From the IMG/VR virus record IMGVR_UViG_3300025010_000107, positions 1 through 44,491 of that record: a stretch of 44,491 bases of DNA; one strand, given 5' to 3'. The notes below the pieces were generated by a model. It was not told where the DNA came from. It worked only from the letters and a program-made list of their open reading frames with translations, and searched no databases. Source of the stretch: a virus. Numbering within the stretch: position 1 is the first letter of the stretch; each line of letters begins with the position of its first letter. Shown in pieces: positions 40,844 through 44,491 of this stretch. The translations under genes and the position numbers were made by a program.

Positions 40844-42190
40844 ATGCAGCCACAAAACCGAATCCAGCCGCACTCAACCGAGATAGAGCAAGAGGTTTTA
40901 TCCGCTTGCCTGCAAGGTGAATCAACTTCAGTTGTCGGCATCTTATCGCCTTCCGATTTTTACACGACAAGTCATCAAAAGATCTACCAAGCCATCGAAT
41001 CGCTTTCTAAACGCATGGCTCCGGTGGACGTTCTGAGCGTCGTGGATGTTCTGAGATCAATCAATGAACTTGATGCTTGTGGTGGGGCCTCATATATCTC
41101 CAGCGTCATGAACAACGTGCCGATGGCCATCAATCTTGACCACTATTGCAAGGTTCTGAAGGACAAATCGGCAAAGCGCCGCATGATCCAGCGATGCGCC
41201 GAGCTCGCCATTTCCTGTTATCAAGACGAGGAAATAGGAGACATTTACGAGCGGTCAAAGCAGATCGTGACCGCCGCCGACCTGCCTTCTATCGACCGCA
41301 AAAGGGCCGTCGATATTTCCAATGTCTACCCTGCTGACAAGATGCTCGAAGAATACCGGGCCTATGTATCCGGCATGAAGAACAACCGCTTTGTAACCGG
41401 AATCCATGAAATCGACAAGCGCATCCGTGGGGTGGGTGGCGGGGAAACATTGTTTATCATCGCCAGGGCCGGCGCCTACAAGACCGCTTTACTCCAAAAC
41501 CTCATGCGTAATTACGTCAACGCCTCGTCCTGGGGCGCTGTATTCTTTTCCCTTGAAATGCCGGTCCCCAACATCACCGAACGCTTTTTGCAAAACTTCG
41601 ACAGGTCCAGCGGGAAAGAGATTGAGGATTTTTATTCCCACAACCTGACCGAGTGCATCGACCCCATAGAGACAAAGTTCAAGCAGCAACTCAAACGCTT
41701 CTATGTGGTCCCTACCAAGTGCAGCCTTTCGGACATGGAAAGATATGTCCGACTCATCGAAGATCACCACAAGGTCCATATCGGGCTTATCGGAGTGGAT
41801 TACATGGGACTCGTCAACCAAACCGGAAAATCCGAATATGACAAGGTTTCTGAGATTGCCAGGGGAAGCAAAGACCTTGCGAAATTCTTGAATATCCCGG
41901 TTGTCGTTTTGTCTCAAATCAACCGCTCTGGAGAGGATGGATCAGTAGAGGTCAACATCCAAATGGGCCGCGGGTCTGGAGCCATTGAAGAGGCCGCCGA
42001 CTTCATGCTTGGGCTCTGGAAAGAGGATGACAACCTGATCGCAAAGATCCTCAAAAACCGGAAGGGCGCACCTGGGTCAAAGTGGATTCTTGAACTTGAT
42101 TCGAGCTGCTTTTTCATCGGGCCGAACGCAATAGAATACAACCCTGTTCAACATCCCGCGAGAAGAAGAAGGGCCGATAAAGAGGGGTAA
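40844..42190 (+). CDS. dnaB: Replicative DnaB-like helicase
   Basis: A 448-residue helicase. The N-terminal DnaB domain (STEIEQEVLSACLQGE, DFYTTSHQKIYQAIESL, GGASYISSVMNNVP) recruits primase-like partners. The RecA-like C-terminal domain has a Walker A segment IIARAGAYKTALL, where canonical DnaB has GRPxxGKT, so the last Gly is replaced by Tyr. Walker B is HIGLIGVDYMGLVN, and the later VVVLSQINRSGE plus GRGSGAIEEAADFMLGLW match DnaB motifs. It unwinds the replication fork. The next gene encodes the loader/organiser. Confidence 0.92.
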   Translation: MQPQNRIQPHSTEIEQEVLSACLQGESTSVVGILSPSDFYTTSHQKIYQAIESLSKRMAPVDVLSVVDVLRSINELDACGGASYISSVMNNVPMAINLDHYCKVLKDKSAKRRMIQRCAELAISCYQDEEIGDIYERSKQIVTAADLPSIDRKRAVDISNVYPADKMLEEYRAYVSGMKNNRFVTGIHEIDKRIRGVGGGETLFIIARAGAYKTALLQNLMRNYVNASSWGAVFFSLEMPVPNITERFLQNFDRSSGKEIEDFYSHNLTECIDPIETKFKQQLKRFYVVPTKCSLSDMERYVRLIEDHHKVHIGLIGVDYMGLVNQTGKSEYDKVSEIARGSKDLAKFLNIPVVVLSQINRSGEDGSVEVNIQMGRGSGAIEEAADFMLGLWKEDDNLIAKILKNRKGAPGSKWILELDSSCFFIGPNAIEYNPVQHPARRRRADKEG

Positions 42191-42192
42191 AA

Positions 42193-42945
42193 ATGAGGTC
42201 ACGAAACATAAAGCCTGGGTTTTTCAAAAACGAGATCCTTGGGGAATGTTCACCCTTAACGCGGATATTGTTTGCCGGCATATGGTGTATGGCCGACCGC
42301 GAAGGAAGGCTTGAAGACCGGCCGAAAAGAATCAAAGTCGAAATTGTCCCTTATGACGATATCGACGTAGACGAGGCGCTGAATTGTCTCCATGAAAACG
42401 GTTTCATAATCAGGTATTCTGTACAAAATCAGAGATATATTCAAATTGCAAACTGGAAGAAGCACCAGACTCCACACATGAAAGAAGCCCCTTCTGTGAT
42501 ACCAGAATTAGTTGAGCACAAGTCAAGCACTGTGCAAGCACCGTGCGAGACTGATATTGGCACAAGTGCAGCCCATCTGATTCCTGATTCCTTGTTACTG
42601 ATTCCTGATTCCAATAAAACTACATTGTCGGGCAAGCCCGACGAGGAGGCCGGTAAGGATGAAAAAATCCCATCATCGACCATCCAAGAAATAGTCGAAT
42701 ACCTCAACGAAGCAGCAGATAAAGATTTCCGCTGGCAATCCAAGCCTACCCAAATCATGATTAAGGCCCGCTTAAAGGAAGGGTTTGAGGTCGAGGACTT
42801 CAAGCTTGTGATCGACCACAAGGTTAAAAATTGGAAACATTCCGTATCGAGTGATGGTCGGCCCATGTACGGGTTTTTGAGGCCTCAGACTTTGTTCGGG
42901 ACAAAATTCGAGGCATACCTGAACGAGATACCGATAACAAAGTGA
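42193..42945 (+). CDS. Replisome organiser protein (phage DnaD-like C-terminal)
   Basis: A 250-residue protein. The N-terminal 95 residues resemble phage replisome organisers (NIKPGFFKNEILGECSPLTR and ENGFIIRYSVQNQRYIQIAN, NWKKHQTPH). A low-complexity linker at about 110-150 follows. The C-terminal domain (IVEYLNEAADKDFRWQSKPT then MIKARLKEGFEVEDFKLVID and MYGFLRPQTLFGTKFEAYLN) matches the conserved phage C-terminal domain PF09524. Such proteins bind the origin and load DnaB. Repeats in the linker codons look like the origin itself. Confidence 0.9.
   Translation: MRSRNIKPGFFKNEILGECSPLTRILFAGIWCMADREGRLEDRPKRIKVEIVPYDDIDVDEALNCLHENGFIIRYSVQNQRYIQIANWKKHQTPHMKEAPSVIPELVEHKSSTVQAPCETDIGTSAAHLIPDSLLLIPDSNKTTLSGKPDEEAGKDEKIPSSTIQEIVEYLNEAADKDFRWQSKPTQIMIKARLKEGFEVEDFKLVIDHKVKNWKHSVSSDGRPMYGFLRPQTLFGTKFEAYLNEIPITK
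42527..42612. other. Putative replication origin repeats
   Basis: Three short dyads occur: GCACTGTGC (42527-42535), GCACCGTGC (42538-42546) and GCACAAGTGC (42560-42569), all of form GCAC-n-GTGC. They are followed by two copies of CTGATTCCTGATTCC (42577-42591 and 42598-42612), giving four TGATTCC units. These lie within the linker region of the replisome organiser gene, as in lambda, where the origin lies inside gene O. An AT-rich stretch follows at about 42612-42627. Confidence 0.65.
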
Positions 42946-43103
42946 TGCGCGGCAATTATTTGACCATGGCAAAGACGAGATTTCCGCAACCAAGGAAAGC
43001 GGCAAGGCGACGGTAGCGATTTCGGATGTTGGTGGCATGCATCCTATGGGCTGATCTTAGATCGTCGAAATTTGAGGCTCTCAGAGAGTCGGAAAGGAAA
43101 CGA
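42946..43103 (+). other. 158-base gap without a confident gene
   Basis: A 23-codon basic ORF (42945-43016, MRGNYLTMAKTRFPQPRKAA) overlaps the previous stop. No strong ribosome-binding site, promoter or hairpin is seen. A longer reading of the next gene could start at 43026 but has no supporting site. This may be the remnant of a lost gene. Confidence 0.4.
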
Positions 43104-43550
43104 ATGAACCACGTTTTTATCCCCGGCAACGTCCCAAGCTCCAAAAACAGCAAAATAGCCACCTCAAAGGGCGTTTTTCACTCAAAGACCGTGGCCCACT
43201 ACCTCAAAGACCTGGGCGTCAAGGGCTACAACCTGCGGTACCGCACCGTGGATGAATACCGCCAGCGCGTCAACATTTTCCGGCAATCGTGCGGCACGCT
43301 CTTTAATGGCATCCAATACCCGGCGATCATCGGCTTTCACTTCGTGAGGGATTCGCGCCGGCAGTTCGATTTCCACAACGCTTGCCAGATCATCGCGGAC
43401 CTGCTGGTGGCCCACGGCATGATCGAAGACGACAACATGGCGTGCATGATCCCGGTGCCGTACCAAGTGAGCGGCCGCTGGTACACGGTGGATAAGGCTT
43501 GCCCGGGGGTTTTCCTTCGGGTTTTTAAGGACATTCAGATGGCGGCTTGA
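43104..43550 (+). CDS. RusA-like Holliday junction resolvase
   Basis: A 148-residue nuclease. The N-terminal segment VFIPGNVPSSKNSKIATSKG and the later acidic motif SRRQFDFHNACQIIADLLVA then GMIEDDN fit RusA, where the Asp residues in DxDN and the DD pair bind metal. The first Asp-Asn motif reads FDFHN. The enzyme would resolve branched DNA before packaging. ATG 43104 follows AAAGGAAA; the longer frame from 43026 is unlikely. Confidence 0.85.
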   Translation: MNHVFIPGNVPSSKNSKIATSKGVFHSKTVAHYLKDLGVKGYNLRYRTVDEYRQRVNIFRQSCGTLFNGIQYPAIIGFHFVRDSRRQFDFHNACQIIADLLVAHGMIEDDNMACMIPVPYQVSGRWYTVDKACPGVFLRVFKDIQMAA

Positions 43551-43577
43551 TGAGGGCCGTGAGGATAGGGAGAACAT

Positions 43578-43760
43578 ATGTACTTTTGGGTGTTCAACAA
43601 TATCAAGAATGGTCATATCAAAATTAACCTAATGGGGATGATCCAATTCGCCAAGTCTGCTAAAAAGCATATAATCAGAGGCAACCCTTCATGGATGTGG
43701 ATGGCGCAAATTAGGGGATTTTTTATGTGCTTTCGGCAGTTACTTACAGGCCCGCAATGA
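43578..43760 (+). CDS. 60-residue hypothetical protein
   Basis: Begins MYFWVFNNIKNGHIKINLMG and is rich in aromatic and basic residues. AGGGAGAAC lies upstream; the same 12 bases GATAGGGAGAAC occur before the gene at 36767. More AT-rich than neighbours. Function unknown. Confidence 0.5.
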   Translation: MYFWVFNNIKNGHIKINLMGMIQFAKSAKKHIIRGNPSWMWMAQIRGFFMCFRQLLTGPQ

Positions 43761-43782
43761 CCACCAGAAAGGACGCCACCAA

Positions 43783-44166
43783 ATGCTCGGATTAATCCCA
43801 TTGCAAGAGATCACCGTGGATGCCGATGGAATTTATGCGGATTACACATGGTGGGGTGGAGGTTATAAGCCGTTGAAAAAGAAAGCGCCGCAGTATTGCA
43901 AGCACTGTGGCCATCGGTTGGCAGAGTGCAATAATACCGGGGAGTGTCTTCGGAAGTGTAAGCCGGCCAAGGTGGAATGGGATAGGCCCAAGCCCGGCAA
44001 GGGCGAATCGAGAAGGGAGACCGGCAACCCGGCGACGTACCATGGCAAGCCGTGCAGGACGTGTCGTGGGACCGAGCGGTACATTAGGGGTAGTGTTTGT
44101 AAGGCTTGCAGTTCGAGGATTAGGGCGGAGCGGTATCGAGCGAATAAGGAGAAGGGGAACACATGA
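43783..44166 (+). CDS. Double zinc-ribbon protein
   Basis: A 127-residue protein with two Cys clusters: YCKHCGHRLAECNNTGEC (about residues 38-55) and CRTCRGTERYIRGSVCKAC (about 92-110). The second is a zinc ribbon often found next to HNH nucleases in phages. The C-terminus is basic. AAAGGA precedes the ATG, and it overlaps the HNH gene by 4 bases, suggesting joint function. Confidence 0.75.
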   Translation: MLGLIPLQEITVDADGIYADYTWWGGGYKPLKKKAPQYCKHCGHRLAECNNTGECLRKCKPAKVEWDRPKPGKGESRRETGNPATYHGKPCRTCRGTERYIRGSVCKACSSRIRAERYRANKEKGNT

Positions 44167-44477
44167 AGCTATTAAGCCTAAAGCGCAGGGTGCCTACCAT
44201 CAGCACAGACATCGCCGGGCCAGCATCCACCAAGCGCATCGAGGGGCGAGAGGCCCAAAGAATAAGGAGGCGCATTGCTTTGCGCGATGGGTTTGCTTGC
44301 CGGTCTTGTGGTATGGTGGTGATTAGGTTCGAGATCGATCATGTGGTGCCGTTGCATTTAGGTGGGGCGGAGAGTGATGAGAACAGGCAATTGCTTTGCG
44401 TGCCATGTCATAAGGCTAAGACGGCGAGCGAAGAAGCGGCAAGGGGTGGGGGGCATCAAATCTCGAAAAGCGGCTGA
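44163..44477 (+). CDS. HNH endonuclease
   Basis: A 104-residue nuclease. The pattern CRSCGMVVIRFEIDHVVPLH then LGGAESDENRQLLCVPCHKA contains the first Cys pair, the catalytic IDHVVPL His, the Asn in DENRQLLC and the final CxxCH zinc pair. Small HNH proteins of this size next to terminase genes take part in DNA packaging in HK97-like phages. If the genome is circular, the small terminase gene starts about 90 bases downstream. Complete at both ends. Confidence 0.93.
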   Translation: MKLLSLKRRVPTISTDIAGPASTKRIEGREAQRIRRRIALRDGFACRSCGMVVIRFEIDHVVPLHLGGAESDENRQLLCVPCHKAKTASEEAARGGGHQISKSG

Positions 44478-44491
44478 ACATGGAAGCAACG

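Noticed and set aside
43026-43103. Longer N-terminus for the RusA-like gene
   Set aside because: Adds residues unlike RusA; ATG 43104 begins directly at the conserved start and has a purine-rich site upstream.

Overview
The window looks like the near-complete genome of a tailed phage with a long non-contractile tail (siphovirus type). All convincing genes lie on the + strand, packed with 1-4 base overlaps, in the order packaging, head, connector, tail tube, tape measure, tail tip, fibres, membrane/lysis-like genes, regulation, recombination, replication, and finally an HNH nuclease. The HNH gene at the right end and the terminase at the left end would be adjacent if the sequence is circular, which fits a complete unit of about 44.5 kb. 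The host is probably a Gram-negative bacterium (inferred from the lambda-like tail-tip gene order, Gram-negative style Sec signal peptides and moderately high GC). A desulfobacterial or similar environmental host is only a guess. No integrase, tRNA, CRISPR array or insertion sequence was seen.

Region 1-9.2 kb: terminase small and large subunits with an AT-rich helix-turn-helix gene between them, a zinc ribbon protein, a perfect 22-bp palindrome, portal, ClpP-like head protease, HK97-fold capsid, four head-tail joining proteins and the tail tube protein. Region 9.3-17.3 kb: a tail assembly chaperone with a textbook -1 frameshift site (A AAA AAC plus a 13-bp stem), tape measure, M-like and DUF1833 tail tip proteins, an NlpC/P60 peptidase, and a giant J-like tip protein that starts with a ubiquitin-like (tail protein I) domain.

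Region 17.3-26.1 kb is the most unusual part. One ordinary fibre gene is followed by six consecutive genes (18347-26077) whose products all begin with a Sec signal peptide and continue as beta-rich fibre, beta-helix or lectin-like proteins with Ser or Pro-Thr linkers. Phage tails are assembled in the cytoplasm, so a run of exported fibre-like proteins is hard to explain with standard siphovirus biology. Region 26.1-28.1 kb holds small membrane and zinc-binding proteins, including a three-helix membrane protein with a lipoprotein-like tail. No recognisable endolysin is present.

A strong terminator at 28.1 kb and a promoter at 28.2 kb divide the late genes from the early ones. The early region has a Cro-like regulator, a BRO/KilAC antirepressor, a pentapeptide repeat protein, a metallopeptidase, a recombination module (PD-(D/E)XK exonuclease, coiled-coil protein, RecT with a long C-terminal extension), many small proteins, a helicase-DNA methyltransferase fusion, a dUTPase remnant, DnaB helicase, a replisome organiser gene with origin-like repeats inside it, a RusA resolvase, a zinc ribbon protein and the HNH nuclease.
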